Shown here one piece after another: positions 19,520-27,432 of a stretch of 64,000 nucleotides of DNA. Where the stretch lies: positions 2,466,047-2,530,046 of the forward strand of contig NZ_CP020914.1 of the NCBI RefSeq assembly GCF_007833355.1. The letters are read 5' to 3'. Position 1 is the first letter of the stretch. The number at the start of each line of letters is the position of its first letter. Origin of the DNA: Denitratisoma sp. DHT3 (GTDB lineage Bacteria > Pseudomonadota > Gammaproteobacteria > Burkholderiales > Rhodocyclaceae). The translations under genes and the position numbers were made by a program. The notes under the pieces were generated by a model. That model saw only the letters and a list, made by a program, of their open reading frames with translations, had not been told where the DNA came from and did no database searches.

Positions 19520-19579
19520 TGCCCTCGTGTAAGGAGCCGATGGCGGGCGCGAGGAGCAAAAGGTTTGTGCATCGGCCCG

Positions 19580-21445
19580 ATGGCTCTGCATCGCCGTTCC
19601 CCGTCGCCCGTCGCCAGAGCCGCTCTGATGGGTGACCCCGCGCAGGCGGCAGGGCGCGAGACGAGTCCGCGCCGCCGCCTGATTGTTCTGGCAAGGGCTG
19701 GCTGGCGCATCGGCGTCCTCTGGTTCCGCTCGGAAGAGTGCTGGCAGGCGCGGGCGCTGCTGGCTGGCTTGGTTGCGCTCAACCTTGCCGGCGTCGGCGT
19801 GGCGGTGGCGTCGAGCTACTGGAACGCGGCGCTGTTCAACGCGCTCGGCGCGAAGGACTGGGACGCCTTCGTGTTCCAGCTCTTCGCCTACAGCGGCATC
19901 GCTGCCGCCTCCATCGTGCATGCCTTCGGCGACATCACCCTGAACAAATGGCTCACCATCCGCTGGCGGCGCTGGCTCACCGGCCGCTATCTCGCGCCCT
20001 GGCTCGCGGATGGCGTGCATTACCGGGTGCAGCTTTTCGGCGACGCGCCGGACAACCCCGACCAGCGCATCGCCGAGGACGTGAGCCTCTATGTCAAGCA
20101 TGCGATCTCGATCGGCCTGGGCTTGCTCACCACGCTGGTCGCGCTGGCTTCCTTCGGCACCATCCTGGCGACGATCCCCGCCGCCGCTCCGATCGAACTC
20201 ATGGGCATCGCAATCGCCATGCCCTTGCTGCTGGTGATGTCGTCGTTTCTCTATGCCGGCATCGGCACCTGGCTGATGCATCTCCTCGGCCGGTCGCTGA
20301 TCGGTCTCGATGCCACGCAGCAGAAGGCGGAAGCCGATTTCCGCTTCTCGCTGGCGCGGCTACGCGAGAACACCGAGGAGGTGGCGTTCATCAGGGGGGA
20401 GCCGGCGGAGCGCGCGGAACTCGACCAGCGCTTCTCCCTCCTCATGACGAACTGGTACGCGCTGCTGTCGCGGCAGCGCTGGTTGAGGGTGTTCGAGACG
20501 GCTTTCGTCAATATCGTGGTCGTTTTCCCTTATTTGCTGGCTGCGCCGCTCTATTTTTCCGGCGCGATGCCGCTCGGCGGCTTGACGCAGATCTCAGGAG
20601 CGTTTTTCCGCATCCGCCATGAACTCTCCTTCCTGATTCGCAACTATGCCGCGCTCGCCTATTGGGGCTCTGTGATCGAGCGGCTGTCGGCCTTTGAGGA
20701 GGCGCTTGCGGCGGCACAGGCACACCCGGCCGGCCGGATCGCGCACGTCGCGCATGACGATCCCGGTCCGGCGCTGGCCGCGAGCGATCTCGTCGTGCGG
20801 CTGCCGGACGGTGCTCCCATCGCCGCTGTCGCCGGGTTCACGCTGACCCCCGGCGAGCGCGTGCTGCTCATCGGTTCCTCGGGCATCGGCAAGACCAGCC
20901 TGCTCCGGGCGCTGGCCGGCATCTGGCCGTTCGGCGAAGGACGCGTGAGCGTGAAGCGCGGCGCGCGCCTGATGGCGCTGCCGCAACGCGGCTACCTGCC
21001 GCTCGGCACCTTGCGCGACGCGCTCGCCTATCCCGGCCTTGCCGGTTCGATGTCGGATGACGTGCTGCGCGATGCGCTCGCCGCGGTCGGCCTGCCGATG
21101 CTTGCCGACCGGCTCGACGACGACATCGTGTCCACGGCCGGCCTGTCCGGCGGCGAGCGGCAGCGCATCGCCTTCGCACGCGCCCTGCTCCACCGGCCCG
21201 ACATCCTGCTGCTCGACGAGGCGGTCTCGGCGCTCGACGAGACGTCCGAAGCCGCGCTCCATCGCCTGCTCGCCACGCGGCTGCCCGATACGGCGGTCCT
21301 GAGCGCCGGCCACCGCGCCTCGCTCGCCGCCCTGCATAACCGCACCGTACGCCTCGCCACCGCCGAAGGCGACGGGTCGCGGCTTGCCGATCATGCCGTC
21401 ACCCATCGGCCGATCGAAAACGTTCATACCGCCGTGGCCGGATGA
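19580..21445 (+). CDS. ABC transporter permease/ATPase fusion, YddA/SbmA-like
   Basis: This is a roughly 621-residue half-transporter. An N-terminal membrane domain of several hydrophobic helices resembles the SbmA/BacA and YddA/ABCD-type fold (FNALGAKDWDAFVFQLFAY, AEADFRFSLARLRENTEEVA). The ATPase domain has Walker A GSSGIGKTS, signature LSGGERQRIAFARAL and Walker B ILLLDEA. The start is uncertain: TTG 19565, ATG 19580 and ATG 19628 are all in frame and none has a good ribosome binding site. In Escherichia coli, YddA is encoded beside a TonB receptor and the PqqL protease. Here the next gene is an ATPase instead. Confidence 0.88.
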   Translation: MALHRRSPSPVARAALMGDPAQAAGRETSPRRRLIVLARAGWRIGVLWFRSEECWQARALLAGLVALNLAGVGVAVASSYWNAALFNALGAKDWDAFVFQLFAYSGIAAASIVHAFGDITLNKWLTIRWRRWLTGRYLAPWLADGVHYRVQLFGDAPDNPDQRIAEDVSLYVKHAISIGLGLLTTLVALASFGTILATIPAAAPIELMGIAIAMPLLLVMSSFLYAGIGTWLMHLLGRSLIGLDATQQKAEADFRFSLARLRENTEEVAFIRGEPAERAELDQRFSLLMTNWYALLSRQRWLRVFETAFVNIVVVFPYLLAAPLYFSGAMPLGGLTQISGAFFRIRHELSFLIRNYAALAYWGSVIERLSAFEEALAAAQAHPAGRIAHVAHDDPGPALAASDLVVRLPDGAPIAAVAGFTLTPGERVLLIGSSGIGKTSLLRALAGIWPFGEGRVSVKRGARLMALPQRGYLPLGTLRDALAYPGLAGSMSDDVLRDALAAVGLPMLADRLDDDIVSTAGLSGGERQRIAFARALLHRPDILLLDEAVSALDETSEAALHRLLATRLPDTAVLSAGHRASLAALHNRTVRLATAEGDGSRLADHAVTHRPIENVHTAVAG

Positions 21446-21480
21446 ATCCCTCACCAACTGATCCAAAGGACCCTTTTGTC

Positions 21481-23070
21481 ATGAATCTGCCGATTTCGTC
21501 ACCCATCCTCAAGCCTGGCCATCCCCTCGTCGCCGCGCCAGCCGACCTGTCGCCGACCCAGGCCGCCGCCCTCGAGCATCTGCGTGAAACCATACGCACC
21601 GTTCCCGTGACCGTGCTCATCGGCGGGGTCGGGGCCGGCAAGACGACATTGATCAACAGGCTGGCCGGTGAGTTCGGCGGTATCCGCATCTCCTGCCGCG
21701 ACGTGCTGCAAGCCTCGGAAGGGGCGAACCATCCCTGCTATGAAGAGGGGCTGCACCGGCTGGTTGATGACGCACTCGACAAGGCCGACATCGTCTTTGT
21801 CGAGGAACTCGACCTGTTTTGCGTCACGACCAAGTATGTCATGGCCTACTCGCGCCCAAACTATCTGAACACGACATTGCAGGCGCTACTCGAAACCACC
21901 CGCGCCAAGGGCAAACGGCTGGTGTTCACGGCCACCAATCGCCTCAACTTGCTGAACCAACTCGATGGCCGCGCGGTATTCCTGCCGCTTGGCGCGCTGA
22001 CAATAGACGATTACAGCTTCTTCCTTGAACAGAACCTCGGTGCGGAGCGGGCCAGGCAGCTCGATGCCAGACGCATCTTCAGTTTCGCTTCCAAGCTCTC
22101 GGTCTATCAGCTCAACGAGGTCTGCGCGCTCATCCGTGACAATACCGCAGCCGACGACCAGACCGTGCTCGACCTGCTCGATACCCGCATGCTGAGCAGC
22201 AATGTCTCGCTCGGCGAGGTCGCCAAGGTCGATTTCTCGAGCCTGAAGGGCTTTGAGGAGATCGCCGAGAAATTGCAGACCTTCATCGTCAACCCGATGA
22301 TGTTCCATTCCCGCTTCGCCGATCTCGACCTCAAGCCGAAGAAGGGCATACTGCTCTACGGCCCGCCCGGCACCGGCAAGACCAGCATCGGCCGCGCCCT
22401 GGCGCACCGCATGAAAGGCAAGTTCTTCATGATCGACGGCACCATCTTCAGCGAATCGGCCGACTCGTTCTACCCGAAGGTACGGCATGTATTCGACCAG
22501 GCCAAGCTCAGCACGCCGTCCGTGATTTTCATCGACGACGCCGACGTGCTGATGCAAAGCGAGCGGTTGCATGGCCTCAACCGCTACCTGCTCACGATGC
22601 TCGACGGGCTGGAGACGGAAACCGCCGGCAAGGTCGCGGTGATCCTGACCGCGATGGACCCCAACCAGATGCCGGCGGCGTTGCTGCGCGCCGGCCGCGT
22701 CGAACTGTGGCTGGAAACCAAGCTGCCCGACGCTCGCGCCCGCCAGGAAATCCTCGACAGCAACCTCGCCAAGCTGCCCGAGAGGCTCGGCCCCTACGAT
22801 GCGGAGCGCGTCAAGGCGGCGACGGCGGGCTTCAACGCCGCCGACATCAGCCGTGTCGTGGCCGACGTCAAGGCGCTCTATGCCGCCGACGTGATCCGCG
22901 AGATACAGCCCGCGACGCTCGACAGCTATTTCGACCGTGCCGCCGCGGAGATCCACCGCACCAAGGAACTGATCGCCTCGGCCCAGGCGGGCACGCTCGA
23001 GACCACCGAGCCGCTCGGCAATTTCTACGGGAAAAAATTGCAAAAAGGAGCCGGCCAGACCATCGTCTGA
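21481..23070 (+). CDS. Protein with two P-loop domains, the second AAA-type ATPase
   Basis: The protein has about 529 residues (542 if the ATG at 21442, which overlaps the previous stop, is used). Domain 1 has Walker A GGVGAGKTT and a Walker B-like IVFVEELD. Domain 2 is a clear AAA module with GPPGTGKTS, VIFIDDAD, a sensor region ILTAMDPN and an Arg in LRAGRVEL, close to the FtsH/Cdc48 core. No protease or membrane segment is visible. ATG 21481 is preferred because AAAGGA lies ten bases upstream. It probably works with the ABC transporter and receptor upstream; its substrate is unknown and I do not know this exact architecture as a named family. Confidence 0.8.
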   Translation: MNLPISSPILKPGHPLVAAPADLSPTQAAALEHLRETIRTVPVTVLIGGVGAGKTTLINRLAGEFGGIRISCRDVLQASEGANHPCYEEGLHRLVDDALDKADIVFVEELDLFCVTTKYVMAYSRPNYLNTTLQALLETTRAKGKRLVFTATNRLNLLNQLDGRAVFLPLGALTIDDYSFFLEQNLGAERARQLDARRIFSFASKLSVYQLNEVCALIRDNTAADDQTVLDLLDTRMLSSNVSLGEVAKVDFSSLKGFEEIAEKLQTFIVNPMMFHSRFADLDLKPKKGILLYGPPGTGKTSIGRALAHRMKGKFFMIDGTIFSESADSFYPKVRHVFDQAKLSTPSVIFIDDADVLMQSERLHGLNRYLLTMLDGLETETAGKVAVILTAMDPNQMPAALLRAGRVELWLETKLPDARARQEILDSNLAKLPERLGPYDAERVKAATAGFNAADISRVVADVKALYAADVIREIQPATLDSYFDRAAAEIHRTKELIASAQAGTLETTEPLGNFYGKKLQKGAGQTIV

Positions 23071-23080
23071 TCCTCGATAA

Positions 23081-23260
23081 ACCCGTTGTGCCCACAGCGA
23101 CTACGCCTGCGGACCGGTGGACGCCGTGCTGACCGAGGCCCATCTGCTGCGTCTTTACGGCGTGTCGCTGCGCCAGGTGGCCTTCGAGCACGAGGGCGAG
23201 GCGCTGGCCTCGCTGGTGCCGGTCCATCGCGGCTTGCGCCGGTCATCCGTGGCGGGATAA
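23081..23260 (+). pseudogene. C-terminal remnant of a FecE/BtuD-like ABC ATPase
   Basis: The frame ending at the TAA at 23258-23260 reads VDAVLTEAHLLRLYGVSLRQ and then VAFEHEGEALASLVPV. This is the usual C-terminal end of the ATPase of iron-siderophore or cobalamin ABC importers. No Walker motifs precede it, and a stop occurs in frame at 23078-23080, so only about 60 codons survive. The position immediately before tonB-exbB-exbD suggests that an importer operon once stood here and was replaced by the receptor/ABC/AAA genes (inference). Confidence 0.65.
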
Positions 23261-23273
23261 GGGCATCTCGTTC

Positions 23274-24053
23274 ATGCGCCTCGCCAGGAACGCGCCGATG
23301 CCTTCATGCCAGGATCAGGCTTCGCCGGGCATCCCACCGCGCCGCTACCGCGCCGACGCCGGCGACATTCCGCTCGCCTGGCGCCATGGCGCGTTCGTCG
23401 CGGTGCTGCTCGCGCATGGCCTGGGACTCGTCGCGGTGCGCTATGTCGACGTCTCCGACCTGAGCCGCACCGCCCCGCCCGGCGTGATCCAGGTGAGCTG
23501 GATCGATACCGAACACCCGCAGCCGCCGGCCGATCCGGCACCCTCGGTGAAACCGAAACCCCTGCCGATCAAACCACGCTCCGCGCCGGCCGCGCGTCTC
23601 AAGCCCAAACCGGTGCTGGCCCTGGCGGATGCTGCGCCCAGCCCAATCGGACAGGCCTGGGTCGCACCGCCCGCGCCCGACGACGTGCCGGGCACGCCGG
23701 AGGAATCGGCCGATTCGCCCAAGGGACCGGTTGCGGCTGCAACGACCCGGGCGGGGGCCCAGCCTGCGCCAATGGAGCCGAGTTTCGATGCCGATTACCT
23801 TTCCAACCCGGCGCCCGAGTACCCGGCGATGTCGCGCATGCTGCGCGAACAGGGCCGGGTGGCGCTGCGCGTGCATGTCACGGCCGAGGGCCGGCCGGAT
23901 GTCGTCCAGATCGACCAGGGCAGCGGCTTCGAGCACCTCGACCGGGCGGCCGCCGAGGCCGTCTGGCGCTGGCGCTTCGTTCCGGCCCGGTACGGCGGCA
24001 AGGACGTCGCCGGCTGGGTCATCGTTCCCATTCGTTTTTCCTTGCGGAGTTGA
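23274..24053 (+). CDS. tonB: Energy transducer TonB
   Basis: This is a 259-residue protein. A single N-terminal hydrophobic anchor (FVAVLLAHGLGLVAV, residues about 40-55) is followed by a proline/lysine-rich spacer (KPKPLPIKPRSAPAARLKPK). The C-terminal TonB domain contains NPAPEYPAMSRMLREQGRVA and ends WVIVPIRFSL. It transmits energy from the ExbB-ExbD motor to outer-membrane receptors, presumably including the receptor encoded upstream. It is followed after three bases by exbB. Confidence 0.93.
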   Translation: MRLARNAPMPSCQDQASPGIPPRRYRADAGDIPLAWRHGAFVAVLLAHGLGLVAVRYVDVSDLSRTAPPGVIQVSWIDTEHPQPPADPAPSVKPKPLPIKPRSAPAARLKPKPVLALADAAPSPIGQAWVAPPAPDDVPGTPEESADSPKGPVAAATTRAGAQPAPMEPSFDADYLSNPAPEYPAMSRMLREQGRVALRVHVTAEGRPDVVQIDQGSGFEHLDRAAAEAVWRWRFVPARYGGKDVAGWVIVPIRFSLRS

Positions 24054-24055
24054 GC

Positions 24056-24811
24056 ATGTCTGAAATCCTCTCGGTCGCCACGCCGTTCGGCCTGGGTCAT
24101 TTCCTGGCGCAGACCGATGCCGTCGGGGTCCTGGTGCTGGTGGCGCTGGCGCTGATGTCCATCGTCAGCTGGTATCTGATTCTGTTGAAGACCTGGCAGC
24201 AGGCGCGCCTGAAGGCGGCCAGCGGGCGCTTCCTGGCCGTGTTCTCGGCCCGGTCCACCTTTCGCGAGGCGGAAGGGCTGATCGATGGCACCTTGGTGGA
24301 AGAGCCCTACGGGCGGGTGCTGGAGAAGGGTATCGCGGCGTGCCGCCTGTTGATGCGTCCGGAGGAGAAGCGCGGTTTCGATCTGGCGGTGCCGGACGAT
24401 TTCATCAGCGCCGCGCTGCACGCGGCGATCGCCGAGGAAGGGCGGCGGCGCGAGAAGGGTTTGTCGATGCTCGCGTCGGTCGGTTCGACGGCACCGTTCG
24501 TCGGTCTTTTCGGTACCGTCTGGGGTATCTATCATGCCTTGCTCGCGATCGGCTTCTCCGGGCAGGCGGGTCTGGACCGGGTGGCCGGGCCGGTCGGCGA
24601 GGCGCTGATCATGACGGCCTGCGGCCTGGCGGTGGCGATTCCCGCCGTGCTCGCCTACAACGCTTTCGTGCGCGTCCATCGGCAATGGCATGGCGATCTG
24701 GAGAGCTATGCGCATCGGGTCTTCGGTTTGCTGGCCCTGGGCCGGATGGAGGCGCCGGCGACGGTGGTGGATTTCGTTTCCGCGCCGGCGCGGCAAGGCG
24801 GGAGGGCGTAA
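24056..24811 (+). CDS. exbB: MotA/TolQ/ExbB proton channel protein
   Basis: This is a 251-residue protein with three hydrophobic segments: near residues 22-45, and the pair around FVGLFGTVWGIYHALLAI and IMTACGLAVAIPAVLAYNAF. This is the layout of ExbB/TolQ. It forms the inner-membrane proton channel with ExbD and energises TonB. A GGAG lies seven bases before the ATG. Its stop overlaps the exbD start by one base. Confidence 0.94.
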   Translation: MSEILSVATPFGLGHFLAQTDAVGVLVLVALALMSIVSWYLILLKTWQQARLKAASGRFLAVFSARSTFREAEGLIDGTLVEEPYGRVLEKGIAACRLLMRPEEKRGFDLAVPDDFISAALHAAIAEEGRRREKGLSMLASVGSTAPFVGLFGTVWGIYHALLAIGFSGQAGLDRVAGPVGEALIMTACGLAVAIPAVLAYNAFVRVHRQWHGDLESYAHRVFGLLALGRMEAPATVVDFVSAPARQGGRA

Positions 24812-25227
24812 TGGCGTTTCATCCGACTCCGCACGCCCAGCAGCCGCTCGCCGAGATCAACATGATTCCGTTGATCGACGTGATGCTGGTGCTGCTCATT
24901 GTGTTCATCGTCGCGGCGCCCTTGCTGACGCATGCGGTGAAGATCGATCTGCCCCGGGCGACGAGCGCGCCGGTCGATCTGCGGCCGGAAGTGATCCAGC
25001 TCGGCATCCGGGCCGACGGCAGCCTCTACTGGAACGGCGCAGCAACGACGGAAGAGGCGCTGCCGGAACGCATGCGGGAAGCGGCCCGCCATGTGCCTCA
25101 ACCGGAAATCCATCTGTACGCCGATGCGCGGACGCCCTACGAGACTCTCGCCAGGGTGATGGCGATGTCGGCGCGCGCCGGCCTGGGCAGGATCGGGTTC
25201 GTCAGCAATCCGGGGAAGACGCCCTGA
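24811..25227 (+). CDS. exbD: Biopolymer transport protein ExbD
   Basis: This is a 138-residue protein with a short cytoplasmic start and one transmembrane helix (IPLIDVMLVLLIVFIVAAP). The helix contains the conserved membrane Asp needed for proton translocation, and a periplasmic domain follows. It completes the tonB-exbB-exbD energy-transduction set. Confidence 0.94.
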   Translation: MAFHPTPHAQQPLAEINMIPLIDVMLVLLIVFIVAAPLLTHAVKIDLPRATSAPVDLRPEVIQLGIRADGSLYWNGAATTEEALPERMREAARHVPQPEIHLYADARTPYETLARVMAMSARAGLGRIGFVSNPGKTP

Positions 25228-25296
25228 TCGAGGATGGCGGGCAATCTTTCCTCGGAGAACGTCGACGCGCTGCCCGACAAGTACGCCTTGGGAACG

Positions 25297-25325
25297 TTGC
25301 ACACATGCTTGCACTAAACTATAGT
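25297..25325 (+). promoter_or_regulatory. Promoter and palindrome of the FitAB module
   Basis: TTGCAC (25297-25302) and TATAGT (25320-25325) are separated by exactly 17 bases, a good sigma-70 promoter 36 bases upstream of the antitoxin start. The -10 lies within the palindrome ACTATAGT (25318-25325), a plausible autoregulatory operator, as toxin-antitoxin operons usually repress themselves. Confidence 0.65.
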
Positions 25326-25361
25326 ATCAGCGTTGACAGCATTACAATGGAGATGCTAGCA

Positions 25362-25607
25362 ATGGCAACACTGACCGTCCGCAACGTACCCGACGAAGTT
25401 CACCGGGCTCTACGGGTGCGCGCAGCAACTCATGGCCACAGTGCCGAGGCGGAAATCCGCGAGATTCTGGAAGCCGCGGTCAAGCCGCAAAATCGCTTGA
25501 AGATGGGCGATGCGTTGGCGGCTATTGGCAGAAAATACGGTTTTACGGATCAGGATTTGGCCCTTGAACGGGATCGAAGCCCGGCTGATCCGATGGGGCT
25601 TGAATGA
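25362..25607 (+). CDS. FitA-like ribbon-helix-helix antitoxin
   Basis: This is an 81-residue protein with an N-terminal ribbon-helix-helix (MATLTVRNVPDEVHRALRVR, then HGHSAEAEIREILEAA), typical of FitA/VapB-type antitoxins. The ATG at 25362 is chosen because GGAG lies nine bases upstream; an ATG at 25347 is the alternative. It overlaps the toxin gene by four bases (ATGA). It should neutralise the PIN toxin and repress the promoter upstream. Confidence 0.9.
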   Translation: MATLTVRNVPDEVHRALRVRAATHGHSAEAEIREILEAAVKPQNRLKMGDALAAIGRKYGFTDQDLALERDRSPADPMGLE

Positions 25608-26032
25608 TCGTTCTGGATACCAATGTCATTTCAGAGGCGATGAAGTCGTCCGCTGACGCCGGAGTGATGGCCTGGCTGAATGCTCAGGCGGCAGAAACCC
25701 TCTACCTGCCGAGCATCGCACTCGCCGAGGTGTCATTTGGTCTCGCTGCCTTACCCAGTGGCAAGAGGAAAAGCGCGCTGTCGCGGGTGCTTGATGACCT
25801 GTTGGAGCTTTTCGAGGGGCGCATTCTGCCGTTCGACATCGATGCGGCGCGACAGTACGGAGAACTCGCCGCCAAGGCGAAATCCGCGGGTAAAGGCTTC
25901 CCTACGCCGGATGGCTACATCGCGGCCGCCGCTGTTGCCCGAGGGTTCAGCGTAGCGACGCGCGACATCGGCCCATTCGAGGCAGCCGGCGTTCCAGTCA
26001 TCAACCCCTGGGTTGTTGTCAGCGCGCGCTAG
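25604..26032 (+). CDS. FitB/VapC-like PIN-domain toxin
   Basis: This is a 142-residue PIN-domain protein. The acidic residues expected for a metal-dependent ribonuclease are present: Asp in MIVLDTNVISE, Glu in IALAEVSFG, and Asp in FPTPDGYIAA and ATRDIGPF. The length is normal. It is coupled to its antitoxin by overlap and is the last intact gene before the tRNA-like fragment, so it may help maintain the island. Confidence 0.92.
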   Translation: MIVLDTNVISEAMKSSADAGVMAWLNAQAAETLYLPSIALAEVSFGLAALPSGKRKSALSRVLDDLLELFEGRILPFDIDAARQYGELAAKAKSAGKGFPTPDGYIAAAAVARGFSVATRDIGPFEAAGVPVINPWVVVSAR

Positions 26033-26139
26033 TGCCCCCGGAAAATAGCCGGGACGATGCACCATAACCTATTGATTGCCCGGATATAGCGGTAATATGA
26101 CGGCCCGCAAAGTCGGGCGCATGATCCGGGCTCACAATC

Positions 26140-26186
26140 GACTCACAATCCTTTGGTCCTGGGTTCGAGTCCCGGCGAGACCACCA
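26140..26186 (+). other. tRNA 3'-half fragment, attachment-site-like
   Basis: These 47 bases align without gaps to the 3' part (anticodon loop to CCA) of the CAT tRNA at 14936-15012 with four differences. An uninterrupted 27-base identity spans 26147-26173 and 14973-14999. The 5' half of a tRNA is missing: the sequence before it cannot form the anticodon stem. It is followed by its own terminator. It is either a duplicated attachment site at the right end of an island or the 3' remnant of a second tRNA gene whose acceptor end reads CGAGACC. Confidence 0.75.
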
Positions 26187-26195
26187 TGATCCAAG

Positions 26196-26223
26196 AACCC
26201 AACCGTTGCCGGTTGGGTTTTTT
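26196..26223 (+). terminator. Terminator behind the tRNA fragment
   Basis: AACCCAACC (26196-26204) and GGTTGGGTT (26211-26219) form a perfect 9-bp stem around a six-base loop, with the T run reaching 26223. It is the kind of terminator that follows a tRNA gene, which supports the idea that a functional tRNA once ended here. Confidence 0.85.
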
Positions 26224-26242
26224 CCGTCCGCAGGGAAGACGC

Positions 26243-26473
26243 ATGAAGCACATCCAAGTACCGCTCCAGCCAGGTGGCCAGGAATACATCGAACTGTGCC
26301 ACCTGCTCAAGGTCGCGGGTCTTGCCGACAGCAGCGGCCAGGGCAAGCGGATGGTCGCCGACGGCCTGGTGCGGATCGACGGCCGGACCGAGACGCGCAA
26401 GGCGGCGAAGATCCGCACCGGCGTCGAGGTGCATTGTCTCGACCATTGCATCAGCGTCGTCGCCGCGGAGTGA
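26243..26473 (+). CDS. S4-domain RNA-binding protein, YbcJ-like
   Basis: This is a 76-residue protein consisting almost entirely of an S4 RNA-binding fold (YIELCHLLKVAGLADSSGQG, then VADGLVRIDGRTETRKAAKI). This is the size and pattern of the YbcJ family, thought to bind RNA but with an unclear target. It lies four bases before the ylqF-like GTPase gene, so the two are probably cotranscribed. The ATG at 26243 follows AGGGA. Confidence 0.88.
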   Translation: MKHIQVPLQPGGQEYIELCHLLKVAGLADSSGQGKRMVADGLVRIDGRTETRKAAKIRTGVEVHCLDHCISVVAAE

Positions 26474-26477
26474 GCTG

Positions 26478-27374
26478 ATGGCGATCCAATGGTTCCCCGG
26501 CCACATGACCTCGGCGCGCAAGAAGGCCGCCGAGACGATGGCCAAGACCGACGTGGTGATCGAGGTGGTCGATGCCCGCCTGCCGGAGGCCAGCAGCAAT
26601 CCGATGATCCGCGAACTGCGCCTGCACCGCCAGCGCCCCTGCCTCAAGGTGCTGAATAAGGCCGACCTCGCCGATCCGGCGGTCACCCAGGCCTGGATCG
26701 ACCACTACAACCGCCAGCCCGGCGTCAAGGCGATCGCCATTTCCGGCAAGAAGGCCGCCGACGTGGCGAAGATTCCGGGGCAATGCCAGGGCCTCGCCCC
26801 GCATCGCAACGACAACTTGAAACCACTGCGCATGATGATCATGGGCATCCCCAACGTCGGCAAATCGACGCTGATGAACGCGCTGCTCAAACGCAAGGTG
26901 GCGGCGGTCGGCGACGAGCCGGCGGTGACCAAGAGCCAGCAGACCCTCGACATCAGTCCACGCATGTCGATCACCGACACCCCCGGCCTGCTCTGGCCGA
27001 AGATCGTCCATGACAGCGACGGCTACATGCTGGCCGCCAGCCATGCGGTGGGCGTGAATGCGGTGATCGAGGAGGAAGTCGCCAGCCATCTGGCGGAGAT
27101 TCTGCTGGCCCGCTACCCGGCGCTGCTGACGGCGCGTTACGGCTTCGCCACCGAGGGCCTGGACGGCATCGGCGTGGTGGAGGCGGTGGCACGCAAGCGC
27201 GGCTGCCTGCTGAAGGGAAGGAAACCGGGCGAACTGGATCTGACCAAGGCGGCGATCATCCTGCTCACCGACTACCGCGGCGGCGTCCTCGGCCGCATCA
27301 GCCTGGAAACCCCGGAATCCCGCAGCGCCATGCTGGCGACGACCCCCGCGCCGCCGGACGCCGGCGGCCAGTGA
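26478..27374 (+). CDS. Ribosome biogenesis GTPase YlqF/RbgA-like
   Basis: This is a 298-residue circularly permuted GTPase. The G4 motif NKAD comes first (LKVLNKADLADP), then G1 (GIPNVGKST) and G3 (DTPGLLWPK). It starts with the family signature IQWFPGHMTSARK. RbgA-type proteins act in late 50S assembly. The ATG overlaps no gene and follows the S4 gene closely. Confidence 0.92.
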   Translation: MAIQWFPGHMTSARKKAAETMAKTDVVIEVVDARLPEASSNPMIRELRLHRQRPCLKVLNKADLADPAVTQAWIDHYNRQPGVKAIAISGKKAADVAKIPGQCQGLAPHRNDNLKPLRMMIMGIPNVGKSTLMNALLKRKVAAVGDEPAVTKSQQTLDISPRMSITDTPGLLWPKIVHDSDGYMLAASHAVGVNAVIEEEVASHLAEILLARYPALLTARYGFATEGLDGIGVVEAVARKRGCLLKGRKPGELDLTKAAIILLTDYRGGVLGRISLETPESRSAMLATTPAPPDAGGQ

Positions 27375-27432
27375 CCGGTAATGACCCGTCATCCCATGGA
27401 TGGCGGGACGTAGACTACAATGCCTGCACGCC

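Noticed and set aside
26140..26186. A complete tRNA gene
   Set aside because: The 5' half is missing: no acceptor 5' strand or D-arm precedes, and the anticodon stem cannot form, so only a 3' fragment can be claimed.
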